Assembly: GCF_019297855.1 (NCBI RefSeq) | Contig: NZ_CP079194.1 | Location: 2,405,501-2,469,500, forward strand | Source of the DNA: Gymnodinialimonas ceratoperidinii | Lineage (GTDB): Bacteria > Pseudomonadota > Alphaproteobacteria > Rhodobacterales > Rhodobacteraceae | DNA length: 64,000 nt | Direction: 5' to 3' | Part shown: positions 1 to 9,047 of the stretch, piece by piece | Position numbering within the stretch: the stretch's first letter is position 1 | Layout of the letters: every line of letters begins with the position of its first letter | Notes under the pieces: model-generated | Told to the model about the DNA's origin: nothing | Databases searched by the model: none | The model's input: the letters and a program-made list of their open reading frames with translations, nothing else | Position numbers and translations under genes: made by a program

Positions 1-246
1 GACGCGGTTCTTGATCTCCTCCTCTACGAAGAGCAACTGCTCGGCATAGGCGAGCAGTTGCTGCCCATGTTTGGTGAGGATCATCTGCCCCGGCCCCCGG
101 TCGAAAAGAAGGACCTGAAGCTCCGCCTCGAGGTTCGAGATGCGTGTCGAGACAGCGGGCTGCGACAGGTTCAGCCGTTCCGACGCCTTGCGGAACCCGC
201 CCAACCGCGCGACCCAGAGAAAGGTTCTGATCTGCTCAAAGGTCAT
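1..246 (-). CDS. LysR-family transcriptional regulator, N-terminal part (cut by window start)
   Basis: Only the first 82 residues lie in the window; the effector-binding half lies beyond base 1. The visible part begins MTFEQIRTFLWVARLGGF and has a winged helix-turn-helix at about residues 18-37 (SERLNLSQPAVSTRI), followed by the LysR linker with FDR and LTKHGQQLL. LysR proteins are DNA-binding regulators that sense small ligands. The ATG overlaps the 3' end of the upstream ATPase gene by 11 bases, so it is probably transcribed with that gene. The family call is certain; the ligand and target genes cannot be read here. Confidence 0.9.
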   Translation of the reverse strand, partial: MTFEQIRTFLWVARLGGFRKASERLNLSQPAVSTRISNLEAELQVLLFDRGPGQMILTKHGQQLLAYAEQLLFVEEEIKNRV

Positions 247-2854
247 GGATATCGACCTCTGGTCGCGTGCCGCCCAGTTCCAGAAACGCCATTGTCCGGC
301 AGGTGAACACGAGGATCTGCTGCTCCTGAGCGACGCGGGTTAACGCCGTAAACATTTTCACGATCCGCGCGTCGTCGGAGTAGACCAACGCATCGTCGAG
401 CACGATTGGCATGTGCCGTCCCTGTCCCTGAAACAGCCGGGCGAAAGCCAGCCGCGTGAGGATCGCAATCTGCTCCTGCGTACCGCCTGACAGGTCGTCC
501 AACCGCTCTTCCGTCTGCGCCCGTGTCAGCCCCGAGGGCAACAGGCTATCCGTATCGAACTGCAGCCCGGCCTCGTCGTAGAGGATCGATAACAGCGGCG
601 CCAACTCCCTCTGAACCGGCCCAAAATAGGTGTCCCGGGCCGCGGACCGCTCGGCCTCCAGCGCCGCCCGCAAGCGCAGCAGCGCGGCTGCCTTGTTCGC
701 CAGACGCGCCTCTTTCGCCCGCGCGGCGTCCAGGCGTCCCGAGAGCGTATCGCGCGTCTCTTCGATGCCCGCCTCGGACTGTGCGTGGATTTCGGCTGAC
801 AGGGCAGCGATGCGAAGTTGTAGCTTTTGCAACTGCCCTTCCGCAGCCGTGACCGCGTTCTGCGCGCGGGTGCATTCGGCTTGCGCCGTGCCCAGATCCG
901 GCGCCTGCGCGCGCATATTCTCCAGAGCCTCGGCCTTCGCGGACGCGTTTTCCTGTGCCTGCGCGTCGGTTCGGATGAGATCAGCCTTCGTGGCATCCCG
1001 CGTCTCGGTGTGTCCCGCCTTGGCCTGCGCGGCTTCCAGTGCGGTTTGGGCCGCCTGCGCCGCCGCCTGCGAATGAATCGCCGCCTCGCGCGCGGCGGCA
1101 TGGCTCGCACTGGCGCGCGCCAACACGGCCTGCGCCTCCGCGTCCTCCGCCTGCGCCTTGGTGAGCGCGGCCTCCAAGGCATCCTGAGCGGGGAGCGGCG
1201 CATCGTCAGCCCCTGCCCCGGCGAGATCGGCGGCGGCTTTCTCGGCGCGCAACGGCGCGGTCCCCTGCGGCGCGAGCGTTTGCAACACCGCCTCCGCCGT
1301 CTGCAATTTCTGAACCCACTGCGCGCGTGCCGCTGCAAGGTCCCGCGCTTCGGCCAGCGTTTGCGCCTCCGCCTTTGCCAAGACCTCCGCCAGACGAGCC
1401 TTGCGCGCGGAGAGAGCGTCGGCCGCCTCGCGCCCGCCGTCGGGGACGTCGACCCGCAGCGACCCGATGCCGGGCAGTTCGAAATCGGTCGACCCCGAAA
1501 GCATGACCGGAACGCCGTCTGACAGCACCTCCGAGCCCTGCGTCACGCGGGCTGCGCCGGAATAGGTGACCGCGAGCGTCGCGGCCTGTGCGTTGACCGC
1601 GGCAGTCTGCGCCGCGACGGCGTTTTGCGCCTCTTCCACGGCGGCCAGCCACTTCGGCGTTGCAGCGGATGCTGCGATCCTTGCGCGGGCGGCATCGCGT
1701 TTTTTCTCTACCTCATCAACCTGTTGCAGCTGTTTTTCCAGCCCCTTAGCCCGCGCCTTCGCGGCCTGTGCGGCGGCCTGCTTGCGCGCAGCGTCAAGAA
1801 CACCGCGAGCCTCCGTAACCGCTGCGGTGGAGCCATCCGCCGCCGCTTTCGCGACCTCGAACGCGGCCTCTTTCTGCGCCGTTTGGGATGCGACTTCCTC
1901 AAGGGCACCGCGCGAGGCTTCCATGGCGCTATGCGCGCTGGCAAGTCTTTCGAGCGCCGCCAGAAATTCATCCAACCGACCCCGCGCCGTCTGCGCCTCG
2001 ATCTGCGCCAACTTGTGCGCTTGTTCCGCCGCCGCGACCCGGCCTGCGTGGGCCTTCGCCTCTTCCAGCGCCCCTTCGGCCTGAGCCAAGCCCGCCGCGC
2101 GCGCGGCGCGGGCATCGGGCTGGTCGAGTTGCGCCAACAGGTTCTCCGCCTGCTTGCGCGCGTCGAGAGCGGTTGAGAGCTTGTCGATCTGCGCGTCCAG
2201 CTCTGAAAGCTCGGCCTCCATCTGCGCGATTTCGCCATTCAGCGCGCGCCACTCACCGGTGGGCTTGCCCGTCGCCGTGACCAGAGTCTTCAACTCCTCC
2301 GCCACGCGTTTCATCACCCGGTCCATCCGGCGCCCGCCGGTCATGGCGTCGATCTCGCCACTCACGGAGGAGAGCAAATCCCGGCGCGTTTCCAATTGCT
2401 TGACCGTCTCGTCCCGAGTGTCAGGATCAAGCCCGATCGCGCCCTGCCGCACCCATAGGAGCCCGGCAGGCCCGTTCTTGTCAGAGCCTAGGGCGGTGGA
2501 GATCCAACGCTCCGCGCCGTCATCCTGGGCGATGACCGCGCCGTCTGACATTCGCAGGACACGCGCCGATTTGCGCTGCAGGAAGGTCTTCTCGACCCGG
2601 AAGCGCCCCTCGTCCGTCTCGATTTCGGCGGCCACTTCCACGGCGCCCTTGGCGTAGGGTTGCAGGCTTTTGACCGTCTTGGCGGCCGAGCTGTATTTCT
2701 CGAAGAACAGCGCGTGGAGGGCGTCGAAAAAGGTGGATTTGCCGAATTCATTGGCCTCCGAGACCACCGTGATCCCATCGCCGATCCCGGTGACCGAGGC
2801 TTTCTTGCCCGCGAATTTCCGGACGTTTCCAAGGTGGAGGGCGCGCAATCGCAT
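236..2854 (-). CDS. YhaN/SbcC-like coiled-coil AAA ATPase
   Basis: An 872-residue SMC/Rad50-type ATPase. The Walker A motif (NEFGKST) is at residues 35-41. A very long Ala/Gln/Glu-rich coiled coil follows. The ABC signature LSGGTQEQ (about 788-795) and Walker B (PIVLDDAL, about 816-823) are at the C terminus. No CxxC zinc hook is visible in the middle, which fits YhaN-type proteins better than true Rad50/SbcC. It starts one base after the stop of the metallophosphoesterase, the usual arrangement for a nuclease-ATPase pair acting on DNA ends in the cytoplasm. Length and motif order support an intact gene. The physiological substrate is not known from sequence. Confidence 0.9.
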   Translation of the reverse strand: MRLRALHLGNVRKFAGKKASVTGIGDGITVVSEANEFGKSTFFDALHALFFEKYSSAAKTVKSLQPYAKGAVEVAAEIETDEGRFRVEKTFLQRKSARVLRMSDGAVIAQDDGAERWISTALGSDKNGPAGLLWVRQGAIGLDPDTRDETVKQLETRRDLLSSVSGEIDAMTGGRRMDRVMKRVAEELKTLVTATGKPTGEWRALNGEIAQMEAELSELDAQIDKLSTALDARKQAENLLAQLDQPDARAARAAGLAQAEGALEEAKAHAGRVAAAEQAHKLAQIEAQTARGRLDEFLAALERLASAHSAMEASRGALEEVASQTAQKEAAFEVAKAAADGSTAAVTEARGVLDAARKQAAAQAAKARAKGLEKQLQQVDEVEKKRDAARARIAASAATPKWLAAVEEAQNAVAAQTAAVNAQAATLAVTYSGAARVTQGSEVLSDGVPVMLSGSTDFELPGIGSLRVDVPDGGREAADALSARKARLAEVLAKAEAQTLAEARDLAAARAQWVQKLQTAEAVLQTLAPQGTAPLRAEKAAADLAGAGADDAPLPAQDALEAALTKAQAEDAEAQAVLARASASHAAAREAAIHSQAAAQAAQTALEAAQAKAGHTETRDATKADLIRTDAQAQENASAKAEALENMRAQAPDLGTAQAECTRAQNAVTAAEGQLQKLQLRIAALSAEIHAQSEAGIEETRDTLSGRLDAARAKEARLANKAAALLRLRAALEAERSAARDTYFGPVQRELAPLLSILYDEAGLQFDTDSLLPSGLTRAQTEERLDDLSGGTQEQIAILTRLAFARLFQGQGRHMPIVLDDALVYSDDARIVKMFTALTRVAQEQQILVFTCRTMAFLELGGTRPEVDIHDL

Positions 2855-3946
2855 CTAATCCTCCCCCACGTAAGAGAAAAGGTAGGACAAGGCGGTGCGC
2901 GCGGTCGTGCGCTCCTCCGGTGTCCGCGAGGTATCCTCGGCCTCGGCGGCGAGCACGTCCGCCGCCGCCCGGAGCGCGCCGTGGCGGTCGATCTGGTCCA
3001 GATCGGAGGTGTCATGGATCAGCCGCAGGGCGTCGAGGGTCGCCTCCGCCCAAAGGAAATCCGGCGAGGCCTGCGCAATGTCGGCTTCAACCTTCCGGCG
3101 CAAGGTCGGGCCCGCGTGGCCCGTCACGGTTAACGACATTAACGTATCGGACCGCGCGTCTTGCGGCAGCGAAATCTCGGTCTCTTCGCCGGTCAGGTCG
3201 ATCTCGAGCGCCCGCCAATTCAACGCCGCGGTGGGCTGCGGTGTGACGCGCACGCCCTGCCCGTCAAGCTCCACCAATAGCGCCGTGGCGGCGGCGTCAT
3301 GCTTGAAACTGTCAGCCTCCGGCGCGCCGGAATACCACGTGGTCTCAGATATCTTCAGCTGTCCGTGCCAGTCGCCCAATCCGAGATAGGCCAGCCCGGC
3401 CTCCCGCGCGCGGTCTGCCGATAGCACCGAGGCGCCGCCGTCCTCCGAGGAAAAGCCCCGGATCGAGCCGTGAGCCAAGCCGATGCGCAGCGCCTCGCCC
3501 GTTGCCGCATCGTTGAACCATTCGGTCAGGTCGCGGCCGGGATGACGCTCGGTCGGCGGGGCCGGCAGGAGGGTCACGTCCTCGCTCAAGGCCACTGGCT
3601 CCGGCGTCAGCAGCGCGGTGACATTGGGCGGCGCATCTTTCGTGAAGGTCCGCCAGAGCTCGGTCGCATTGGCGTGGTCGTGGTTGCCGGGCAGGACTAG
3701 CCACGTGATATCGGAGGCCGCACCCGTGGCGTTCAACGCATCCCGGATCACCTTGGGCGCCGGCGTCATCTGGTCGAAGGTATCACCGGCCAGCAGGACG
3801 TGTCCGGCCCCCGAGGCGCGGGCGCGCTCGGCCAGCACCTCGAGCGACGCCATCCGGGCCTGGCGCAACCGCACCCGGACGTCCTCGGGATAGCGCCCGA
3901 ACGGTTTGCCGAGGTGCAGGTCAGAGGAATGGATGAACCGGAACAT
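2855..3946 (-). CDS. SbcD/YhaO-like metallophosphoesterase (DNA exonuclease family)
   Basis: A 363-residue calcineurin-type phosphoesterase. Metal-binding motifs appear in the expected order: SDLHLGK (8-14), AGDTFDQ (53-59), GNHDH (87-91), AHGSI (158-162) and GDWHG (191-195). This is the family of SbcD, Mre11 and YhaO nucleases, which work with a coiled-coil ATPase. That partner is encoded directly downstream with no gap. KDG kinase lies 11 bases upstream, so the three genes are probably co-transcribed even though their roles differ. DNA repair is inferred from family and context only. Confidence 0.9.
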   Translation of the reverse strand: MFRFIHSSDLHLGKPFGRYPEDVRVRLRQARMASLEVLAERARASGAGHVLLAGDTFDQMTPAPKVIRDALNATGAASDITWLVLPGNHDHANATELWRTFTKDAPPNVTALLTPEPVALSEDVTLLPAPPTERHPGRDLTEWFNDAATGEALRIGLAHGSIRGFSSEDGGASVLSADRAREAGLAYLGLGDWHGQLKISETTWYSGAPEADSFKHDAAATALLVELDGQGVRVTPQPTAALNWRALEIDLTGEETEISLPQDARSDTLMSLTVTGHAGPTLRRKVEADIAQASPDFLWAEATLDALRLIHDTSDLDQIDRHGALRAAADVLAAEAEDTSRTPEERTTARTALSYLFSYVGED

Positions 3947-3957
3947 CGCGCGCAGGC

Positions 3958-4857
3958 CTAGCCGATGCCGCCCACGAGCGCACCCCGCGACTGGATCACC
4001 TTGCCCGAGACCTTGCAGGCCGCCGCGACGGCCTCTGCCGGGCTGTTGCCCGCGATCAGGCTCGCGAGGAAGCCCGCGTTGAAGCCGTCTCCGGCCGCCG
4101 TGGTGTCGGTGACTTCCGCCACGGCCTCAGGCGTATGAGACCCCGCCTCGCCCCCGCAGGAATATTGCACCACGCCCGCGCCATTCTTGACCACAACGCT
4201 GGTCGCGCCTGCCGAGAGGTAGCGCTTCACCGTGGCCTTGGGGTCTGCGTCGCCGAAATGGGCCGCTTCCTCGTCGAAAGACGGCAAGATGATCTCGGAG
4301 CTCAGCGCCGCCTCCATGATGGCGGCCCGCATGTCTTCGGGATCGTCCCAGAGGTTCGGACGGATGTTGGGATCGAAGGCCACGATGGCCCCATCGGCCT
4401 GCGCCTCCGAGATCGTGTCGAAAAGGACTTCGCGCTCCTCCTCGGTCAGGATTGCGAGGGTGATGCCGCTGAAAAATACGATATCGGCGCCCCGCAAAGC
4501 CTCCGCCAGCACCTCTTCATCCCGCGCCAGCTTGCGCGCGGCCGACGTGTCCCGCCAGTAATGAAAGGTGCGCTCGCCGTCCGTCAGTTCGATCTGGTAG
4601 AGACCCATGCCAAGCTTGGGCTCGCGCGCGATGTGCTTTGTCCCGATCCCCGCCTCGGCCGCGAAGGCCACGAATTCATCCGAAATGCTGTCTTGGCCCA
4701 CAGCACTCAGGTAATCCACCTGCCAACCCGGCGCGAGCTGCGCGAGATACCAAGCCGTGTTGAACGTATCGCCCGCAAAAGACCTCTCGAACGTCGCCTC
4801 CTGCCCCGTCGGAGCCATTTCCACCATGCATTCGCCGATCGAGACAATGCGCGTCAT
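3958..4857 (-). CDS. kdgK: 2-keto-3-deoxygluconate kinase (PfkB family)
   Basis: A 299-residue ribokinase/PfkB sugar kinase. It shows FAGDTFNTA (28-36), the sugar-binding segment typical of KDG kinases, DPNIRPNLW (162-170), and the phosphotransfer motif DTTAAGDGFNAGF (251-263) with D257 as likely base. The enzyme would make KDPG from 2-keto-3-deoxygluconate, feeding the Entner-Doudoroff aldolase encoded near 58.5 kb. The ATG giving MTRIVSIGECMVEM is chosen because the 29 residues in the longer reading frame are not family-like. It heads a minus-strand run with the nuclease-ATPase pair. The exact substrate within the PfkB family is inferred. Confidence 0.88.
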   Translation of the reverse strand: MTRIVSIGECMVEMAPTGQEATFERSFAGDTFNTAWYLAQLAPGWQVDYLSAVGQDSISDEFVAFAAEAGIGTKHIAREPKLGMGLYQIELTDGERTFHYWRDTSAARKLARDEEVLAEALRGADIVFFSGITLAILTEEEREVLFDTISEAQADGAIVAFDPNIRPNLWDDPEDMRAAIMEAALSSEIILPSFDEEAAHFGDADPKATVKRYLSAGATSVVVKNGAGVVQYSCGGEAGSHTPEAVAEVTDTTAAGDGFNAGFLASLIAGNSPAEAVAAACKVSGKVIQSRGALVGGIG

Positions 4858-5137
4858 GGGCGATCCCGGCGTGTGAGGAAAATGCTCTGCAAATAGGCCA
4901 TGGGTGTCTCCGCGTAGATGATGTTTGACGGCCAGACTGCGCAAATCCGTCCGGAATGACCAGTGGCGATCTGGGGGTTTCCGGGCGGGTGTTTTTGGAG
5001 GGTCGCGATGGTGGAGGTGCGCTTGCGTTGGCTACAGAACGACCTACGGAAATGGTTGGACGGCTTCGCCATCCAAGAACATAGGGTTTGCTCTATCACC
5101 GGCCTTGATGCACGCTTCGTGCTTTGGGGGCATAATT

Positions 5138-6595
5138 GTGAATTATTTAATCGAAGAAACACTCGATCCCGAAGATTGGGAAGCGACCCGCCTGATGGCC
5201 CACCAGATGGTGGACGATGCGATTGAACATTTGGCCCATGTGCGCGAGCGTCCTGTCTGGACCCCTATGCCCGATGAGGTGCGGGCGCGTCTTCAAACCG
5301 CGATGCCCCACGATCCGGCCCCTTTGGCCGACGTGTATCAAGATTATCGCGAAAACGTTGCCGCCTACGCCATGGGCAACATTCATCCGCGTTTCTGGGG
5401 CTGGTACATGGGATCCAGCAATTTTACTGGCGCACTCGGCGATTTTCTTGCCGCAGTCGAAGGCAGCAATCTTGGAGGCGGCAATACGGGCGCGTCACAG
5501 GTTGAGCAGCAAGTTGTTGATTGGTTGAAGGAAATCGCGGGCTTTCCCCAAAATGCAAGTGGCACGCTGACCAGCGGAGGTTCCGTCGCAAACCTCGTGG
5601 CACATACCGTCATTCGCAATTTGGCAGCGGGCTTCGACGTTCGCAAAGATGGCATTGCCTCCTTAGAGAAGCCGCTGCGGTTTTACGCGTCCGATCAGGT
5701 CCACAGCTGTCATCAAAAGGCGCTGGAGATCCTCGGCTTAGGTGCGCACGCACTTGTCGAAATTCCAAGCGACGATCGCCAGCGTATGCGGCTCGACGTG
5801 TTGGAAGAGACCATCGCCAATGACCGCTCACAGGGACGACAGCCCGCCTGCGTGATCGGCACGGCAGGTACGACCAACACGGGCGCCATTGATGACCTCA
5901 CCGCGCTCGCCGATGTCTGTGAACGCGAAGGTCTTTGGTTCCACGTTGACGGCTGTATCGGGGGCGTCCTGCGATTGTCTCAGGAACATGCGCAACTGGT
6001 GGACGGTTTGGAACGAGCCGGATCAGTTGCGATAGATCCACATAAGTGGCTCCATGCGCCCTTTGAAGCGGGGGCCGTATTGATCAAGGACCCTGAAGCG
6101 CACTTTGCAACATTCGAGATGCACGGGCCCTATCTCCAAATGCAGGAGCGCGGGATGATAGCGGGCAAATTTCTTGCAGACTATGGTCTTGAGCTGAGCC
6201 GAGGGTTTCGGGCGTTGAAGATCTGGATGGCGTTCAAGGAGAAGGGCGCTGTCAAGTTTGGCAGGCTGATCACGAAGGATATTGCATTGGCGCGGTATAT
6301 GTCCGATCGCGTGAAGGCTCACCCGCAGCTTGAACTTATTGCGCCGGTCGACCTCAATATCGTGTGCTTCCGTCACATTGCTGAAGACGAGGAAGCGTCA
6401 AAGGCCCTGAACACCGAGATCATGCTGAGACTCCAAGAACGCGGCCTCGCGATCCCATCCGATACGACCGTTCAAGGAAGGCACGGGTTGCGATGTGCGT
6501 TCAACAACCATCGCACCCAGCGTGAGGATATCGACGGCTTCCTCGAAGACGTTGAAAGACTCGCAATAGAGATCAGTTCTGAAGGGAGCGTTTAG
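5138..6595 (+). CDS. PLP-dependent group II decarboxylase
   Basis: A 485-residue fold-type I pyridoxal-phosphate decarboxylase of the aromatic/glutamate/tyrosine group (Pfam pyridoxal_deC type). Visible motifs are NIHPRFWGWY (81-90), TSGGSVANL (145-153), HSCHQK (189-194), FHVDGCIGG with the PLP-pyridine Asp at 271, and the Schiff-base Lys at 303 in DPHKWLH. The GTG start is chosen because a GGGGG tract lies 7 bases upstream and the longer in-frame extension is not family-like; ATG at residue 20 is a fallback. The gene is visibly poorer in G/C at third positions than its neighbours and stands alone, which hints at acquisition by transfer. The substrate cannot be read. Confidence 0.85.
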   Translation: MNYLIEETLDPEDWEATRLMAHQMVDDAIEHLAHVRERPVWTPMPDEVRARLQTAMPHDPAPLADVYQDYRENVAAYAMGNIHPRFWGWYMGSSNFTGALGDFLAAVEGSNLGGGNTGASQVEQQVVDWLKEIAGFPQNASGTLTSGGSVANLVAHTVIRNLAAGFDVRKDGIASLEKPLRFYASDQVHSCHQKALEILGLGAHALVEIPSDDRQRMRLDVLEETIANDRSQGRQPACVIGTAGTTNTGAIDDLTALADVCEREGLWFHVDGCIGGVLRLSQEHAQLVDGLERAGSVAIDPHKWLHAPFEAGAVLIKDPEAHFATFEMHGPYLQMQERGMIAGKFLADYGLELSRGFRALKIWMAFKEKGAVKFGRLITKDIALARYMSDRVKAHPQLELIAPVDLNIVCFRHIAEDEEASKALNTEIMLRLQERGLAIPSDTTVQGRHGLRCAFNNHRTQREDIDGFLEDVERLAIEISSEGSV

Positions 6596-6777
6596 ACCCC
6601 GGTGTCGTTCTCACGCTGCCTCGTGGTTTTCCGCTCGAACATGCGCGCGAGGGTATTTGGACGCATCCATCGTCGGCCCAGACCGGTAATTCATTGAAGG
6701 TCAGGGCGCCTCCGGTGTCCCCAAAACCGGCCCTCCGTTGAGTACGCAGCGCGCGCATCGCCCGCTCACTCCACCTC

Positions 6778-6800
6778 AGGTTCGGCGAATATTGGAACCT
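6778..6800. promoter_or_regulatory. Inverted repeat upstream of the MBL-rhodanese gene (possible operator)
   Basis: Perfect six-base arms AGGTTC and GAACCT flank an 11-base AT-rich core containing GAATATT. The same GAATATT core occurs in the operator-like tract beside the BigR-type gene at about 9060. The repeat lies 41 bases upstream of the GTG start and ahead of an AAGGAGG ribosome-binding site at 6828-6834. It may be a second site for the same repressor; this is inference. Confidence 0.35.
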
Positions 6801-6841
6801 CCGCCGTCCTTCCTCCGTTCCCTCAACAAGGAGGACCTATC

Positions 6842-8239
6842 GTGACGATGCGTTTTGAACAGATCCTCGCGGACGGCGTGGCCGAATGCTCCTACCTTCT
6901 GGGAGATGACGCGGCCCATGTCTGTGCGGTGATCGACCCGCGCCCCGATGTCGACATTTATATTGAGACTGCGCGCCGCTTCGGCATGGCCATCACCCAC
7001 GTCTTCGAGACACATATCCACGCCGACTTCCTGAGTGGGGCGCGCGAACTCGTGGATCGGCTCGGCGGACAGGCCAAGCTTTACGTCAGCCGCGAAGGCG
7101 GCGCGGAGTACGGGTTCGACCATGAACCTGTGCGCGATGGCGACGAGTTCACCTTCGGCGAGATGCGGATGCAGGCTCGTTTTACGCCGGGACATACGCC
7201 GGAGCACATGGCGTACATGCTCTACGATGGTGACAAGGACACGCCCTGGGGCGTGCTGTCGGGTGATGCTTTCTTCGTCGACAGCGTGGGTCGACCGGAT
7301 CTCTTGGGCGATGACCAGACCGAGGAGCTGACCGAGAGGCTTTTCCATACCGTGCGCGACGTATTCATGGCGCTGCCCGATGACGTGATCATCTACCCCT
7401 GTCACGGCGCGGGCTCGGCCTGCGGCCCGGACATCGGCGACCGGATGTCCTCCACCATCGGATACGAGCGGCGATTCAACCGGTTTGCGCAGATCGAGGA
7501 CCTCGACGCGTTCAAAGACAAGATGCTGAACGACGCCCCGCCGGTGCCGACCCATTATCCTCGGATGAAGGACGTGAATTCCAGTGGGCCGGAAGTGCTG
7601 CGCAACCTGCCGCGCATTCCTCCTCTGAACGTGGATGATTTCGAACGCCTGTCCCAGGAAGGCGCGCAGCTTCTCGATGTGCGCGACATGATGGCCTTTG
7701 GCGGTGGATATATCGACGGCAGCCTGAACATCGGCGCCCGCCCTGAATTATCGGTCTGGGCCGGATGGCTGCTCGACCCCGAGGCACCGATCTATCTGGT
7801 GCTCGAACAGGACGCCGACGTGGACAATGTGCTGCGCTTGCTTTGGCGGACTGGCTTTACCGACTTTGGCGGCTATCTGGCGGGCGGCATCGGGGCTTGG
7901 CGTGAGGCCGGCAAACCGCTTAAACAAATCCCGCAGATGTCTGTGCATGAGCTGAACGATGCCCAGAATGTCACGCCGCTCGACGTCCGCAAGCCCGAGG
8001 AATGGACGGCCGGCCATATCCCCAACGCCACCCACGCGTTTCTGGGAGAGCTCCGCGACAAACTCGACGGCCTCGACAAGACCGCGGCCTACGCGACCTA
8101 TTGCGCCAGTGGTTTCCGCGCCAGCATCGCCTCGAGCCTGCTTGCAGCGCATGGGTTCACCAATATCCGAAATGTCCCGGGAAGCTGGAAAGCCTGGACT
8201 GCCGCTGGCTACTCAACTGAACAGGAGACGGAAGAATGA
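6842..8239 (+). CDS. MBL-fold persulfide dioxygenase-like protein fused to two rhodanese domains
   Basis: A 465-residue fusion. Residues 1-240 form a metallo-beta-lactamase fold with H58, H60 and D62 (THIHADF), H118 (PGHTPEH) and D142 (SGDAFF), which keeps the three-residue iron site used by ETHE1-type persulfide dioxygenases. A first rhodanese domain (about 265-360) has no active-site Cys. The second (about 370-460) has C421 in YCASGFR. The likely role is oxidation of glutathione persulfide and sulfur transfer in sulfide detoxification. A GTG start 7 bases after AAGGAGG is preferred over the ATG two codons later. Its stop overlaps the next gene by four bases. Confidence 0.87.
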   Translation: MTMRFEQILADGVAECSYLLGDDAAHVCAVIDPRPDVDIYIETARRFGMAITHVFETHIHADFLSGARELVDRLGGQAKLYVSREGGAEYGFDHEPVRDGDEFTFGEMRMQARFTPGHTPEHMAYMLYDGDKDTPWGVLSGDAFFVDSVGRPDLLGDDQTEELTERLFHTVRDVFMALPDDVIIYPCHGAGSACGPDIGDRMSSTIGYERRFNRFAQIEDLDAFKDKMLNDAPPVPTHYPRMKDVNSSGPEVLRNLPRIPPLNVDDFERLSQEGAQLLDVRDMMAFGGGYIDGSLNIGARPELSVWAGWLLDPEAPIYLVLEQDADVDNVLRLLWRTGFTDFGGYLAGGIGAWREAGKPLKQIPQMSVHELNDAQNVTPLDVRKPEEWTAGHIPNATHAFLGELRDKLDGLDKTAAYATYCASGFRASIASSLLAAHGFTNIRNVPGSWKAWTAAGYSTEQETEE

Positions 8240-8700
8240 CGGACAACACGCAGAAAATTGCAACTATTGATCCAAACCACACGGTGGCGCTGTTCACCCC
8301 GGATACCGAGACCTTGAAGCAAGCGGCCTCGGCAGGGGCAAAGACAGTGGTGAACTTCCGCGCCGAGGGAGAGAACGGGGGACTAAGCCCCGACGATGAG
8401 CGACAGCAGGCCGAGCGGTTGGGCCTGAACTACCTGCATTTCCCTGTCACTGCCGACAGCCTTGATGCGGAACTCGTAGATGAGTTCCGACGGTCGCTGG
8501 ATGACCTGCCTCAGCCGGTGTTCCTGCACTGCGCCTCGGGCAAGCGCGCGGGCGCGATGACGCTGATGGCGTTGGCGGCTGACAAGGGTTGGGATGGTGA
8601 GACGGCGGTGCAGGAGGGCAAGGCGCGCGGCATCGATCTGACCGATGAGAAGATCGGCCAGTTCGTCGAATCCTATGCGGACCAGAAGGCCAATGCCTGA
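8236..8700 (+). CDS. DUF442/TIGR01244-type sulfurtransferase (Blh N-domain-like)
   Basis: A 154-residue protein with a protein-tyrosine-phosphatase-like fold and the Cys loop HCASGKRAG, with C99 as nucleophile and R104 as anion-binding Arg. In Xylella and Agrobacterium this DUF442 domain is fused to an ETHE1 domain in Blh and acts as a sulfurtransferase. Here it is a separate gene, coupled by an ATGA overlap to the MBL-rhodanese gene. It probably passes sulfane sulfur between partners in the cytoplasm. A true phosphatase role is possible but less likely given the neighbours. Confidence 0.82.
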   Translation: MTDNTQKIATIDPNHTVALFTPDTETLKQAASAGAKTVVNFRAEGENGGLSPDDERQQAERLGLNYLHFPVTADSLDAELVDEFRRSLDDLPQPVFLHCASGKRAGAMTLMALAADKGWDGETAVQEGKARGIDLTDEKIGQFVESYADQKANA

Positions 8701-8738
8701 GAGCGCTCGCTGCGCCGGGATCACTTGAGCGCGCGACA

Positions 8739-9047
8739 TCAATTGTTGCGGTCACAATAGAGCCCGTGCAGCACCTCCAGCACCGCGGCGGCTTCCTGAC
8801 CCTTGACGCTATAGTAGATCGTCTGCCCGTCGCGGCGCCCCTCCACCAAGCCGGCCTCTTTCAGCTTCTTGAGTTGCTGCGACATGGTCGATTGCGACAG
8901 CCCACAGGCCTGCGCCAGATCATTCACTGACCGCTCGCCGTTCAACAGGCGGCAGAGGATCTGCAACCGCGCCTCGGATGCGAGCATCGTCATCAGCGCC
9001 GCAGCGCCCGAGATGTCGCCGTCGAGGAAGTCGTCAGAGAATTTCAT
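8739..9047 (-). CDS. bigR: BigR/SqrR-like ArsR-family sulfide/persulfide repressor
   Basis: A 102-residue winged-helix ArsR protein with a recognition helix in LSQSTMSQQLKKLKEAGLV. Cys32 (LQILCRL) and Cys98 (LYCDRNN) sit where BigR and SqrR have the two cysteines that form a disulfide or polysulfide bridge on exposure to persulfides. A third Cys is at residue 48. It is divergent from pmpA and convergent with the DUF442 gene, so it sits between two sulfur units. It should repress pmpA-pmpB-dioxygenase, and perhaps the upstream MBL-rhodanese pair, until reactive sulfur modifies it. Confidence 0.88.
   Translation of the reverse strand: MKFSDDFLDGDISGAAALMTMLASEARLQILCRLLNGERSVNDLAQACGLSQSTMSQQLKKLKEAGLVEGRRDGQTIYYSVKGQEAAAVLEVLHGLYCDRNN

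Noticed and set aside
4925..5137. In-frame N-terminal extension of the PLP decarboxylase
   Set aside because: The 71 residues are Trp/Arg/Gly-rich and unlike the family. GTG 5138 has a purine-rich site seven bases upstream.
6573..6758. Short minus-strand frame after the decarboxylase gene
   Set aside because: 61 codons without a ribosome-binding site, no family resemblance, and composition not clearly coding.
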